DNA of 7,864 bases from Alphaproteobacteria bacterium (GTDB lineage Bacteria; Pseudomonadota; Alphaproteobacteria; Rickettsiales; Rickettsiaceae), in contig JAUIKA010000046.1 in assembly GCA_030430995.1 (NCBI GenBank), forward strand, positions 1 to 7,864, in the 5' to 3' direction. Below the pieces are notes generated by a model. The model was not told the DNA's origin. It saw nothing but the letters and a program-made list of their open reading frames with translations, and did no database searches. Within the stretch, counting starts at the first letter, position 1; each line of letters starts with the position of its first letter. The translations under genes and the position numbers were made by a program. This document shows positions 1 to 6,225 of this stretch, one piece after another.

Positions 1-1
1 A

Positions 2-877
2 GAACTACATAAAGCCATAAAAACTAAGGATGAGATAGAGGAATTCAAGGATATTCATATCCAAGATGCCATATCTTTGTCTAATGTTTTTAGTGATATT
101 CATATCTCTGCTGAAAAGATAACAGAATTTGATATATCTGAGAAAATTATTGCTAGTAGAAAAGCTAGAGGGAAAAAATATTTATCAGAGAGTTTTCCTG
201 CTATAGTTGGATATAAAGAAAATGGAGCAATAGTGCATTATCGCCCCATGAAAAAAAATGCGAAAACTATAAACATCTCAGATGGAATATTGCTTATAGA
301 CTCTGGCGGCCATTATATAGGTGGAACAACAGATGTAACCAGGAATATTGCCTTCTCCGCAACAAAAGAACAAAAGAATTCTTACACTTTAGTGCTAAAA
401 GGGCATATATCAATTGCAAATTCTATATTCCCAGAAGGAACATCAGGTGCAAATTTAGACTTTTTAGCAAAACAGTTTTTAGCAAAACATGGCATGATGT
501 ATTACCATGGAACAGGGCATGGCGTAGGCAATTGTTTAAATGTCCATGAAGGGCCACAATCTATCAACCCCATCAACACTATCATTTTGCAAGAAGGCAT
601 GATACTTTCTAATGAACCTGGCTATTATAAAGAAGGAGAATATGGGATGAGAATAGAAAATTTACTATATATAAGGCAATCAAAACATAAAGGTTTTTTA
701 GAATTTCAGAATTTAACAATGCTGCCATTTTCCAAAAACTTAATTGAAATATCTATGTTATCTTCAGAAGAAATAAGCTATATAGACCGGTATTACAAAG
801 AAATAGAAGCTTCAGTATTACCACATTTGGCCGATAAAGCAAGAGCATGGATGCATGGTGAGCTAGCATGGAAATAA
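2..877 (+). CDS. pepP: Xaa-Pro aminopeptidase P, M24 family, C-terminal part (5' end outside window)
   Basis: This cytosolic metallopeptidase removes an N-terminal residue that precedes proline. The frame is open from base 2, so the gene begins outside the window and only the C-terminal catalytic 'pita-bread' domain is present. Residues are numbered from the TTG at 77, which is not a real start. The five dinuclear-metal ligands are all visible: D75 (IDSGG), D86 (TTDVTRN), H148 (GTGHGVG), E180 (NEPG) and E194 (MRIEN). H54 in the IVHYRP segment matches the conserved substrate-site histidine. The 14-residue spacing between the two glutamates, and a C-terminal tail of the LADKARAW kind, fit the long three-domain aminopeptidase P type better than the shorter E. 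coli PepP type. The gene ends with TAA and overlaps the next gene by 10 bp, so the two are probably co-transcribed. The family call is secure; the symbol is conventional. Confidence 0.93.
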   Translation, partial: ELHKAIKTKDEIEEFKDIHIQDAISLSNVFSDIHISAEKITEFDISEKIIASRKARGKKYLSESFPAIVGYKENGAIVHYRPMKKNAKTINISDGILLIDSGGHYIGGTTDVTRNIAFSATKEQKNSYTLVLKGHISIANSIFPEGTSGANLDFLAKQFLAKHGMMYYHGTGHGVGNCLNVHEGPQSINPINTIILQEGMILSNEPGYYKEGEYGMRIENLLYIRQSKHKGFLEFQNLTMLPFSKNLIEISMLSSEEISYIDRYYKEIEASVLPHLADKARAWMHGELAWK

Positions 878-1179
878 TTTACATCAACTCTTTGCAAGAT
901 GCAGAAGAAAAGCTAAACAAGATAAATGCAAATATCTATATATCTAATTCAAAGGGAAGTATTAAATATCTTGGCATCAACCTAATTGATATAATTTTTA
1001 AAAAGCTCAAAACACAACATAGCAATATTAAAAAAACAATTTTAAATATAGATGATAACTCAGCATATATATATCAAGCAGTTGAGCTTGGCTATAAAGA
1101 TATTATCTATACCGGCAATTCAGATTCTGTAAAAAAATTAATAGATAAATATCAGATTACTCAATTTTGCAATCTATAG
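868..1179 (+). CDS. Small conserved-looking protein of unknown function (103 aa)
   Basis: I do not recognise this protein with confidence. Its ATG lies inside the end of the aminopeptidase gene (10-bp overlap), with GGTGAG at 857-862 five bases before it, so translational coupling is likely. The protein is soluble, Lys/Ile/Asn rich and has no signal peptide or membrane segment. An alternating pattern of beta strands and helices can be read from it: a strand near residues 2-6, a helix 9-18, a strand near 56-61 (ILNIDD), a helix 64-74, a strand 78-81 and a helix 86-94. The segment from IDD through the A..LGYKDIIYTG stretch resembles, from memory, a small uncharacterised alphaproteobacterial protein with an acidic 'DxxDA..A..A...G' core. 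That resemblance is weak. Its stop codon overlaps the stop of the convergent glycosylase gene. Being coding is likely from its length, its coupling and its composition. Confidence 0.68.
   Translation: MEIIYINSLQDAEEKLNKINANIYISNSKGSIKYLGINLIDIIFKKLKTQHSNIKKTILNIDDNSAYIYQAVELGYKDIIYTGNSDSVKKLIDKYQITQFCNL
1174..1179. other. Shared CTATAG palindrome carrying two convergent stop codons
   Basis: The six bases CTATAG hold the TAG stop of the plus-strand small gene (1177-1179) and, on the other strand, the TAG stop of the glycosylase gene (1174-1176). No room is left between the two convergent genes for a separate terminator, so transcripts from the two directions must overlap. Confidence 0.9.
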
Positions 1180-1833
1180 CAAATTTTTAATCTCCAACAT
1201 ATCCATCCAAGATTCTTTTTTCTTCTTACTCTGCCTTAGTAAATAAGCAGGATGAAAGATTATCTTCACAGGAATATCTTTCTTTAAAATATCACTTTTA
1301 TATTTATGTAAATTTTGCTTTGCAGATGATATTGAAATATTAATTCCAAGCAAAGTTTTAGCCGCAACGCTACCAACAGCAACTATTAACTTAGGATCAA
1401 TAATAGCAATATGTCTATGTAAAAATGGTAAGCAAGCTTTCACCTCCTCTTCTGTAGGGTTTCTATTGCCAGGGGGGCGCCAAAAAACTGTATTAGTAAT
1501 ATACATATTTCTCTCTCTTTGCCTTCCTATAGCAGCAAACATATTATCAAGCAATTTACCACTTTGCCCACAAAAGGGAATCCCCTGTTCATCTTCATTT
1601 GCGCCAGGGGCCTCACCTACTAACATTAAATCAGCATTTGCACTCCCATCAGCGAATACAGTATTTTTAGCTATTTGCTTCAAATCACAATATTGAAAAT
1701 TTTCTACATCCTCCTTTAGCCTTTCAAGAGTGTCTTGAGCATTCATTTCAATATTAGCATTTGATTTCGGTTCCTGAAGAACATAGCTTATAGAAAGATA
1801 ATCACAATATTGCTTCACTATTTTGTCTTGCAT
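1174..1833 (-). CDS. udg: Uracil-DNA glycosylase, family 4-like (alphaproteobacterial type)
   Basis: The enzyme excises uracil from DNA at the start of base-excision repair. The 219-residue protein has the family signatures in order: GEAPG at 73-77, followed by the ED..G.PF.G.SG block to residue 92; TNTVFWRPPGNR at 113-124; the CLPF segment at 134-137; and the HPAYLLR motif at 194-200. In classical family 4 enzymes four cysteines hold a 4Fe-4S cluster. Here C49 and C134 are in place, but the first position of the CxxC pair is F46 and the position before RPP is W118. The cluster may therefore be absent or differently held; W at the second position is, as I recall, usual in alphaproteobacterial relatives. 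C88 is an extra cysteine in the PFCG segment. The gene is last in the minus-strand operon and its start overlaps the end of tatC by 16 bp. It is often mis-annotated as a DNA-polymerase-related protein. Confidence 0.92.
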   Translation of the reverse strand: MQDKIVKQYCDYLSISYVLQEPKSNANIEMNAQDTLERLKEDVENFQYCDLKQIAKNTVFADGSANADLMLVGEAPGANEDEQGIPFCGQSGKLLDNMFAAIGRQRERNMYITNTVFWRPPGNRNPTEEEVKACLPFLHRHIAIIDPKLIVAVGSVAAKTLLGINISISSAKQNLHKYKSDILKKDIPVKIIFHPAYLLRQSKKKKESWMDMLEIKNLL

Positions 1834-2534
1834 AGCTTTACCATTAAAATACCAAGTTCATATAATAATATCATAGTTAACGCTAAAAATATCTGACTTA
1901 ATATATCTGGTGGTGTTATAACTGCCGCTACTATAAAACTAACCAAAATTACATAGCGCCTATATCTTCTTAAGTCAGAAATACTACATATCTTGAATAT
2001 ATGCGCTAGCAAAGTTACTATAGGAACCTGAAAAGCTATGATAAAAGCGAATATTAAAGATATTGTAAGGCTTACATATTCACCGATTTTAGCCCGAAAA
2101 ACAAAATTGATTTTATTAATTTCACCTTGATAGCTTAGAAAAAAGCTCCATGCGCATGGCATAATAATATATATCACGAATATAGCACCAAGCCAGGACA
2201 GAATAGGAATAAAGAAACAAATAATTCTAAAAATAGCCCTCTCCTTACTAGTAAGCCCACTTCTTGCAAAAAGAAATATCTGATACGCTATATATGGCAT
2301 AGAGATTATTACTCCTGTTAATGCTGGCACTTTAATATATACGAGGAATGCTTCAGTAAGGTTAGTGTATATAATTACATTGTCATTTAACAAGGCACAT
2401 AAAGGATATGTAATATATTCTATAATACTCTGTTTGAAATAATAACAGCAAAAAAAAACCAATAAATATACGGTAAAAATTCTTATTACCATCTGCCTTA
2501 AAACATACAGATGAGGAAGAAGATCAAATTTCAT
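1818..2534 (-). CDS. tatC: Sec-independent protein translocase subunit TatC
   Basis: TatC is the six-helix inner-membrane receptor for twin-arginine signal peptides and works with TatA/TatB, which are not in this window. The 238-residue protein is close to family length and strongly hydrophobic. Recognisable landmarks are: HL..LR at 8-13, P44 in the first periplasmic loop, the EAF..YIK stretch at 61-68, Q85, the SGLTSKER loop at 92-99 with E98 (equivalent to E. coli E103), the AFQVP segment at 167-171, and VAAVITPPDILSQ at 202-214 with D210. Two signal-site residues differ from the usual HLxELRxR: the Glu is V11 (codon GTT) and the last Arg is M15. Q169 replaces the E. coli E170, which I recall as common in alphaproteobacteria. 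The ATG at 2534 overlaps the end of bolA by 11 bp. The family is certain; full activity is not. Confidence 0.96.
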   Translation of the reverse strand: MKFDLLPHLYVLRQMVIRIFTVYLLVFFCCYYFKQSIIEYITYPLCALLNDNVIIYTNLTEAFLVYIKVPALTGVIISMPYIAYQIFLFARSGLTSKERAIFRIICFFIPILSWLGAIFVIYIIMPCAWSFFLSYQGEINKINFVFRAKIGEYVSLTISLIFAFIIAFQVPIVTLLAHIFKICSISDLRRYRRYVILVSFIVAAVITPPDILSQIFLALTMILLYELGILMVKLCKTK

Positions 2535-2790
2535 CAGGAGATTTTAAATCCATTGAAATAGCATGTATTTTCCCTGAAGCTATTTCATCTTGAAATATTC
2601 TATATATCATCTGATGTCTATTAACAATAGATACATCTTTAAATGCCTCCGAAACTATCTTTAAAATTATATGAAGCCCACCTGCCCCTGCATGCCCAGA
2701 ATGCATGTATGTATTATCTTTTACATCTATAGTCTGAATATTTATCGAATTAGATATTTTTTCCTTTATCTCATCAAAAACTGTCTCCAT
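2524..2790 (-). CDS. bolA: BolA family protein
   Basis: BolA proteins bind monothiol glutaredoxins through a shared 2Fe-2S cluster and act in iron-sulfur cluster handling or stress-linked regulation in the cytosol. The 88-residue length is typical of the short family members. The core signature is visible: HAGAGGLH at 33-40 in the variable loop, then the IVSEAF helix, N57-RH at 58-59, the Y63 region, and the conserved KIHAIS near the C-terminus with H76. No Cys is present, so a loop His such as H33 and the C-terminal His are the likely cluster ligands. It is second in the minus-strand operon, 10 bp after the oxidoreductase gene and overlapping tatC by 11 bp. There is no evident Shine-Dalgarno sequence before its ATG. 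The glutaredoxin partner is not in the window. I cannot separate the BolA, IbaG and BolA3-like subtypes from sequence alone. Confidence 0.93.
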   Translation of the reverse strand: METVFDEIKEKISNSINIQTIDVKDNTYMHSGHAGAGGLHIILKIVSEAFKDVSIVNRHQMIYRIFQDEIASGKIHAISMDLKSPDEI

Positions 2791-2800
2791 ATTTATAAAA

Positions 2801-3730
2801 TTATACTTTTATTACAACTGATTTATAATGCCCATGGCGTTTTATATCCTCCAACATTATAGGAACATCAGAAAATTCACATATTATATCTGGTTTTTCT
2901 GGGAACACCCCTAACTTAGCTAAACCAAAAACTTCCATAGCACTCAAATATAACTCTTTATATTGTTTCTTATATTTATTTAACCTAGCTGAAGTTATAA
3001 AAATTGCATTTTCTGCCAGATCACTAATTCTAATACTTTCTGAATTATTATACAAGCTGCTATAATTTGCTATCAAACCAAAACTTTCCATTAATTCAAT
3101 GGTATCATTTATAATATCCTTACCTATATTTTCATATACTACATCTAGCTTTCCTACTGCAGATAATATCTGGCTTTTCCAGTCGCCAGATAACCCAAAC
3201 ATCTTCTTTTCTAGATTTATACTCTCATCTTTTATTACAGTGCCCACAACCTTTGCACCATAATGGCGAGCAAGAGCGGATATGAAGCTCGGCCCTACAA
3301 TATCCGCTGCATGTACTAAAACCTTATTTTTAGGCCTTACAAAGAACGTTCGACGTAGCAGGTTATGAGCATTCATACCCTTTCTTAGAATAGTTGCTGC
3401 AGTAATGCTTGAAGCATCTTCTGGTAGAGGAAGTACATGACATGCATCAACGCTATTATATATACTATAAGCACCTCCACCGGCTGTACAATATATGACT
3501 TTTTGACCTTTAGTAAAAATATCCACATTCTCCCCTATCTCTATTATAGTGCCAGATGCTGCTACCCCTGGAGTAACATCTTCATCTAAATAGCCATAAT
3601 CTACGTCATTAACACCTATATATTCATGGCGAATCAGAACCTGGTTTTTACCTACATTGGGGATCTCAGCCTCAGCTTTACGCATCCCACCTTCTTTGCG
3701 CATAAGATACACTATATTACAGTTAGACAT
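2801..3730 (-). CDS. Quinone oxidoreductase-like protein (zinc-independent MDR family), divergent
   Basis: The protein resembles NADPH:quinone oxidoreductase/zeta-crystallin members of the medium-chain dehydrogenase/reductase superfamily. These are cytosolic, zinc-independent enzymes that reduce quinones and other activated carbonyls. Visible landmarks are: the QVLIRHEYIGVNDVDYGY stretch at 30-47, the PGVAASGTI..IG.NVD region at 54-70 including the structural 'GxG'-type turn, KGQKVIY at 74-80 with the following GGGAYS, the PLPEDAS start of the cofactor domain at 101-107, and KVLVHAA at 136-142. The catalytic zinc ligands of alcohol dehydrogenases are absent, as expected. The nucleotide-binding loop is abnormal: where the family has HAAAGGVG, this protein reads HAADIVGP (140-147), so the usual GGVG is lost. 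The later DVVYENIG (196-203) matches the family DVVYDxVG. It is first in the minus-strand operon, with its promoter presumably in the divergent region upstream. It ends in TAA. Confidence 0.85.
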   Translation of the reverse strand: MSNCNIVYLMRKEGGMRKAEAEIPNVGKNQVLIRHEYIGVNDVDYGYLDEDVTPGVAASGTIIEIGENVDIFTKGQKVIYCTAGGGAYSIYNSVDACHVLPLPEDASSITAATILRKGMNAHNLLRRTFFVRPKNKVLVHAADIVGPSFISALARHYGAKVVGTVIKDESINLEKKMFGLSGDWKSQILSAVGKLDVVYENIGKDIINDTIELMESFGLIANYSSLYNNSESIRISDLAENAIFITSARLNKYKKQYKELYLSAMEVFGLAKLGVFPEKPDIICEFSDVPIMLEDIKRHGHYKSVVIKV

Positions 3731-3923
3731 ATATATCGATTATTTTTATCACATCCATTATATGACAATATAACTGATCACTCATAGTTAAACTACTAAC
3801 ATTATAATAATATAACAAAATATTGTGTACTTTTGATACAGATTTTCAAATAGCATTAGAATTATACTAGAAAAAAAATGCTTTTAATGTTATAACTTTG
3901 CTGTATAAATAAAAGTTTTTATT
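3731..3923. promoter_or_regulatory. Divergent promoter region between the minus-strand operon and acpP
   Basis: This very AT-rich 193-bp spacer must start both transcripts. For acpP the best sigma-70-like match is TTGATA at 3833-3838, an 18-base spacer, then TAGAAT at 3857-3862. For the leftward operon a TATAAT is present on the minus strand at 3757-3762, about 26 bases before the ATG, but I see no good -35 box for it. Promoter-like words are frequent by chance in such AT-rich DNA, so the exact boxes are tentative; the need for promoters here is clear from the gene arrangement. Confidence 0.5.
3908..3923 (+). promoter_or_regulatory. Short perfect inverted repeat abutting the acpP start
   Basis: AATAAAA (3908-3914) and TTTTATT (3917-3923) are exact reverse complements separated by only two bases, and the second arm ends directly before the ATG at 3924. 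It is made only of A/T pairs and would be a weak RNA hairpin with a few base pairs opened at the tip. If it forms, it would favour initiation at the second ATG at 3933. It may be chance in AT-rich DNA. Confidence 0.25.
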
Positions 3924-4175
3924 ATGGAAAATATGACAATATCTGAAATTCAAGAAAAGGTAATTAGCGTTGTAAGCGAGTGTTTAGACGTAGAAAAAAG
4001 TAAGATATCACTGGATTCAGACCTAGTCAATGACTTAGACGCAGACAGCCTATCTCAGGTTGAGCTTGTAATGGCTTTAGAAGAGCATTTTAATTGTGAA
4101 ATACCCGAAGAAGATTCTAAAAATATTCTAAAAATTAAAGATATAGTAGAATACGTTCAAAAGAAACTTAGCTGA
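3924..4175 (+). CDS. acpP: Acyl carrier protein
   Basis: ACP carries growing fatty acyl chains as thioesters on a 4'-phosphopantetheine arm. The 83-residue acidic, four-helix protein has the attachment motif D41-S42-L43 followed by the VELVMALEE helix, the best conserved part of the family, and the VNDLDAD approach before it. The chosen ATG at 3924 gives a short extension (MEN) before an in-frame ATG at 3933. Starting at 3933 would give 80 residues, nearer the usual length of about 78, and GGA at 3926-3928 lies four bases upstream of that ATG, so 3933 is a real alternative. The gene is 20 bp upstream of fabF, so the pair is almost certainly co-transcribed. fabD and fabG, often found next to acpP in alphaproteobacteria, are not adjacent here. 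The housekeeping identity is not in doubt. Confidence 0.96.
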   Translation: MENMTISEIQEKVISVVSECLDVEKSKISLDSDLVNDLDADSLSQVELVMALEEHFNCEIPEEDSKNILKIKDIVEYVQKKLS

Positions 4176-4195
4176 TTTTATAAAAAGTTACTATC

Positions 4196-5419
4196 ATGAA
4201 GAGAGTAGTTATAACAGGAATAGGGGCACTAACACCGCTTAGTAGAGATGTAAATACATCATGGGAAAAATTAATTAATTCTGAAAGTGGTATTGAAAAA
4301 ATAACCAGATTTGATGTAGATAAATTCCCTTCTCAAATAGGTGGATGCGTGCCAGGCTTTATTCCTCAAGAGTACTCTATAAAAACTTCTGAAATATCCA
4401 GAATGGATCTATTCATTCAATACGCAATAGCTGCAGCAAAGGGAGCTATAATAGATTCTGGCCTAGAAACTGAAAAGGAGGATTTAACAAGAATAGGTGT
4501 TTTAACTGGGTCTGGAATAGGTGGGCTGAAAAATATAGAAAATACTTCTGCTGCTTTCTATAACGAAGGAAAGCGCGTTAGCCCATATTTTATTCCCTCT
4601 ACTCTTATCAATTTAATTTCTGGGCATATTTCAATGAAATATGGTTTTATGGGCCCTAACCACTCTGTAGTGACTGCATGCTCTAGTTCTACACATGCAA
4701 TAGGTGATGCGATGCGTTTAATACGCCATGGTTACGCAGATGTAATGATAACAGGCGGAGCTGAATCTGGCCTTACACCTATTGGTGTTGCTGGGTTTTG
4801 TGCATGTAGAGCTTTATCTACAAATTATAATGATTCACCAAAAGAAGCCTCAAGGCCATGGGATAGGGATAGAGATGGATTTGTTATTTCAGAAGGCGCT
4901 GGCATTTTAGTAGTAGAAGAATATGAAAGAGCCAAAAAAAGAGGGGCGAAAATTTATGCTGAAGTATTAGGATACGGAATGAGTGGAGATGCCTACCATA
5001 TAACAGCTCCTCACCCAGAAGGCAAAGGGGCAAAGCTTGCAGTTAATGCTGCTTTATTAGATGCTAAAGTAAGCAGTAGTAAAATTGACTATATAAACGC
5101 GCATGGAACCTCTACACCAATAGGGGACAAAGCAGAGTTAATGGCAATGCAAGATCTATTTGAAAATATAACTATGTCATCTACTAAATCCTCTATAGGG
5201 CATATGCTTGGAGGGGCCGGTGCCGTAGAAGCAATTTTTACTGCATTAGCAATGAAGAATTCAATAGCGCCACCTACATTAAACTTGCATAACCCTATAG
5301 ATGTTGTAAAACTTGACCTAGTCCCTTTATTTGCTAAAGATATCAATATAGAATATGCTATCAGCAACTCCTTTGGCTTTGGAGGAACAAATGCAAGTTT
5401 AGTATTTAAAAAAGTTTAG
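4196..5419 (+). CDS. fabF: Beta-ketoacyl-ACP synthase II
   Basis: FabF condenses acyl-enzyme with malonyl-ACP to elongate fatty acids in the cytosol. The protein is 407 residues, the normal size (about 410). The thiolase-fold catalytic triad is intact: nucleophile C162 in the VTACSSSTHAIGDA segment, H303 in the NAHGTSTPIGD segment, and H336 in the SSIGHMLGGAGA segment with the conserved K331 just before it. The N-terminal VVITGIGALTPL and the C-terminal NSFGFGGTNASLVF stretches are also standard. The start is unambiguous from the family N-terminus (MKRVVITG), although there is no clear Shine-Dalgarno sequence. It lies 20 bp downstream of acpP, its substrate carrier. Its TAG stop lies inside the left arm of a 12-bp inverted repeat, which may serve as an mRNA end structure. 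Nothing is missing or odd in the protein. Confidence 0.97.
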   Translation: MKRVVITGIGALTPLSRDVNTSWEKLINSESGIEKITRFDVDKFPSQIGGCVPGFIPQEYSIKTSEISRMDLFIQYAIAAAKGAIIDSGLETEKEDLTRIGVLTGSGIGGLKNIENTSAAFYNEGKRVSPYFIPSTLINLISGHISMKYGFMGPNHSVVTACSSSTHAIGDAMRLIRHGYADVMITGGAESGLTPIGVAGFCACRALSTNYNDSPKEASRPWDRDRDGFVISEGAGILVVEEYERAKKRGAKIYAEVLGYGMSGDAYHITAPHPEGKGAKLAVNAALLDAKVSSSKIDYINAHGTSTPIGDKAELMAMQDLFENITMSSTKSSIGHMLGGAGAVEAIFTALAMKNSIAPPTLNLHNPIDVVKLDLVPLFAKDINIEYAISNSFGFGGTNASLVFKKV

Positions 5420-5489
5420 CTGAATATTATTAAGTATCTGTAGTTAAATCTACATAAATAATAATGCTATTGCATAAATTCAGCTAAAC
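5414..5489 (+). repeat. Inverted repeat with predicted branched structure at the end of fabF
   Basis: GTTTAGCTGAAT (5414-5425) and ATTCAGCTAAAC (5478-5489) are perfect 12-bp reverse complements, and the left arm contains the fabF stop codon. The 52-base interior can fold further: ATTATT (5426-5431) pairs with AATAAT (5457-5462) and encloses a TGTAG/CTACA hairpin (5439-5454), while ATGC/GCAT forms another small hairpin (5464-5475). The whole would be a three-way junction. There is no T-run directly after the right arm, so it is not a classical intrinsic terminator. It could be a 3' stabilising structure, a terminator variant, or a palindromic intergenic element. The pairing is seen directly; function is inferred. 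Confidence 0.55.
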
Positions 5490-5856
5490 AAAAACTCTAT
5501 AGCACATCTCTAGTTGTGAATTTCGGATATATAAACTGCTATATCACTATCATGATAAAATAATCAGGCATCATTATGATGATAGAAAATATAGATATGC
5601 AATCAAGAACTTTTTACTTAATTATAAGTATAATCTAAAAAAAATCATATTTATACTAAAAACCTTGATTAAAACATGTGAGTACTGCATGTAGAGCAAG
5701 CCATTAAACTTTGCCATGATGAATTATAGTAATTCTTTATATGCCAATATATAGTTAAATATAATACAACTTTAATCTATCAACAACTCAAAATTATTAG
5801 TCTGTTTATAGTTGCAGATTGATTTAATCAAATACATCTTCTACATAAGTAAAATA
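5420..5856. other. Gene-free spacer rich in inverted repeats
   Basis: I find no credible gene here on either strand. The longest ATG frame I noticed is a 31-codon minus-strand frame at 5622-5717 that looks like chance. Besides the element at 5414-5489, inverted repeats include: CTATCAT (5547-5553) with ATGATAG (5579-5585); AATCAAG (5601-5607) with CTTGATT (5664-5670), flanked inside by TTTTT/AAAAA; ACATG (5674-5678) with CATGT (5688-5692); and GAATTA (5721-5726) with TAATTC (5730-5735). Genes converge on this spacer from both sides (fabF rightward, mraY leftward), so it holds both transcript ends. It may be the remains of a decayed gene, such as an insertion or a lost neighbour, but I cannot identify one. 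Short A/T repeats are expected by chance in this composition. Confidence 0.5.
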
Positions 5857-6225
5857 TCAATAAAAATATATCACTAACCCTATAGATGCAAATATAACAC
5901 TCGCTATCCAAAATCTTGCTACAACTTTTGTCTCTTTAATACCAAGCTTCTCAAAATGATGATGAATAGGTGACATTAAAAATATTCTTTTTCCAGAAGT
6001 ATATTTAAAATACCCCACTTGTAGTATCACAGATAGAGCTTCCGCAACAAATACACCACCCAAAACTACCAATAAAAGCTCCTGCTTAGATATAACGCTC
6101 ATAACCCCTATAACAGCACCAAGAGATAAGCTACCTAAATCTCCCATGAAAATTTCAGCAGGATAGCAATTATACCAAAAAAATGCTATAGATGAACCTA
6201 TAATAGTTGAAATTACTATAAGCAT
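5857..6225 (-). CDS. mraY: MraY C-terminal part (phospho-MurNAc-pentapeptide translocase, split gene)
   Basis: This 122-residue frame encodes the last part of MraY, corresponding to membrane helices 7-10. MraY transfers phospho-MurNAc-pentapeptide to undecaprenyl phosphate, making lipid I at the inner membrane. Conserved blocks are FMGDLGSLSLGA at 26-37 with the catalytic-site D29, the long GGVFVAEALSVILQVGYFK region at 56-74, RIFLMSPIHHHFE at 80-92 with the His triplet 88-90, and VVARFW at 101-106. It starts with ATG directly after the TAA that ends the N-terminal frame and is in the same frame, so reading through that single codon would join the halves into one 321-codon gene. The length and residue conservation look undamaged. 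The start would place helix 7 with its N-terminus on the periplasmic side, as in intact MraY. It ends in TGA. It is either a separate polypeptide made by re-initiation or the tail of a nonsense-mutated gene. Confidence 0.9.
   Translation of the reverse strand: MLIVISTIIGSSIAFFWYNCYPAEIFMGDLGSLSLGAVIGVMSVISKQELLLVVLGGVFVAEALSVILQVGYFKYTSGKRIFLMSPIHHHFEKLGIKETKVVARFWIASVIFASIGLVIYFY

Noticed and set aside
1466..1696. 76-codon plus-strand open frame opposite the uracil-DNA glycosylase gene
   Set aside because: It lies entirely within a gene with clear family motifs on the other strand, and its protein has no recognisable features.
2671..2862. 63-codon plus-strand open frame over bolA and the end of the oxidoreductase gene
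   Set aside because: It is antisense to two convincing genes and is Cys/Ile/Tyr rich in a way typical of a shadow frame.
5089..5367. 92-codon minus-strand open frame within fabF
   Set aside because: It is antisense to the intact catalytic part of fabF (around H303 and H336).
5622..5717. 31-codon minus-strand frame starting MAKFNGLLYM in the long spacer
   Set aside because: It is short, has no ribosome-binding site or recognised family, and overlaps the inverted repeats; chance is the simplest explanation.
5420..5856. tRNA, CRISPR array or riboswitch in the spacer
   Set aside because: There is no T-loop or anticodon-arm pattern, no regularly spaced direct repeats and no recognised aptamer core; only inverted repeats are seen.
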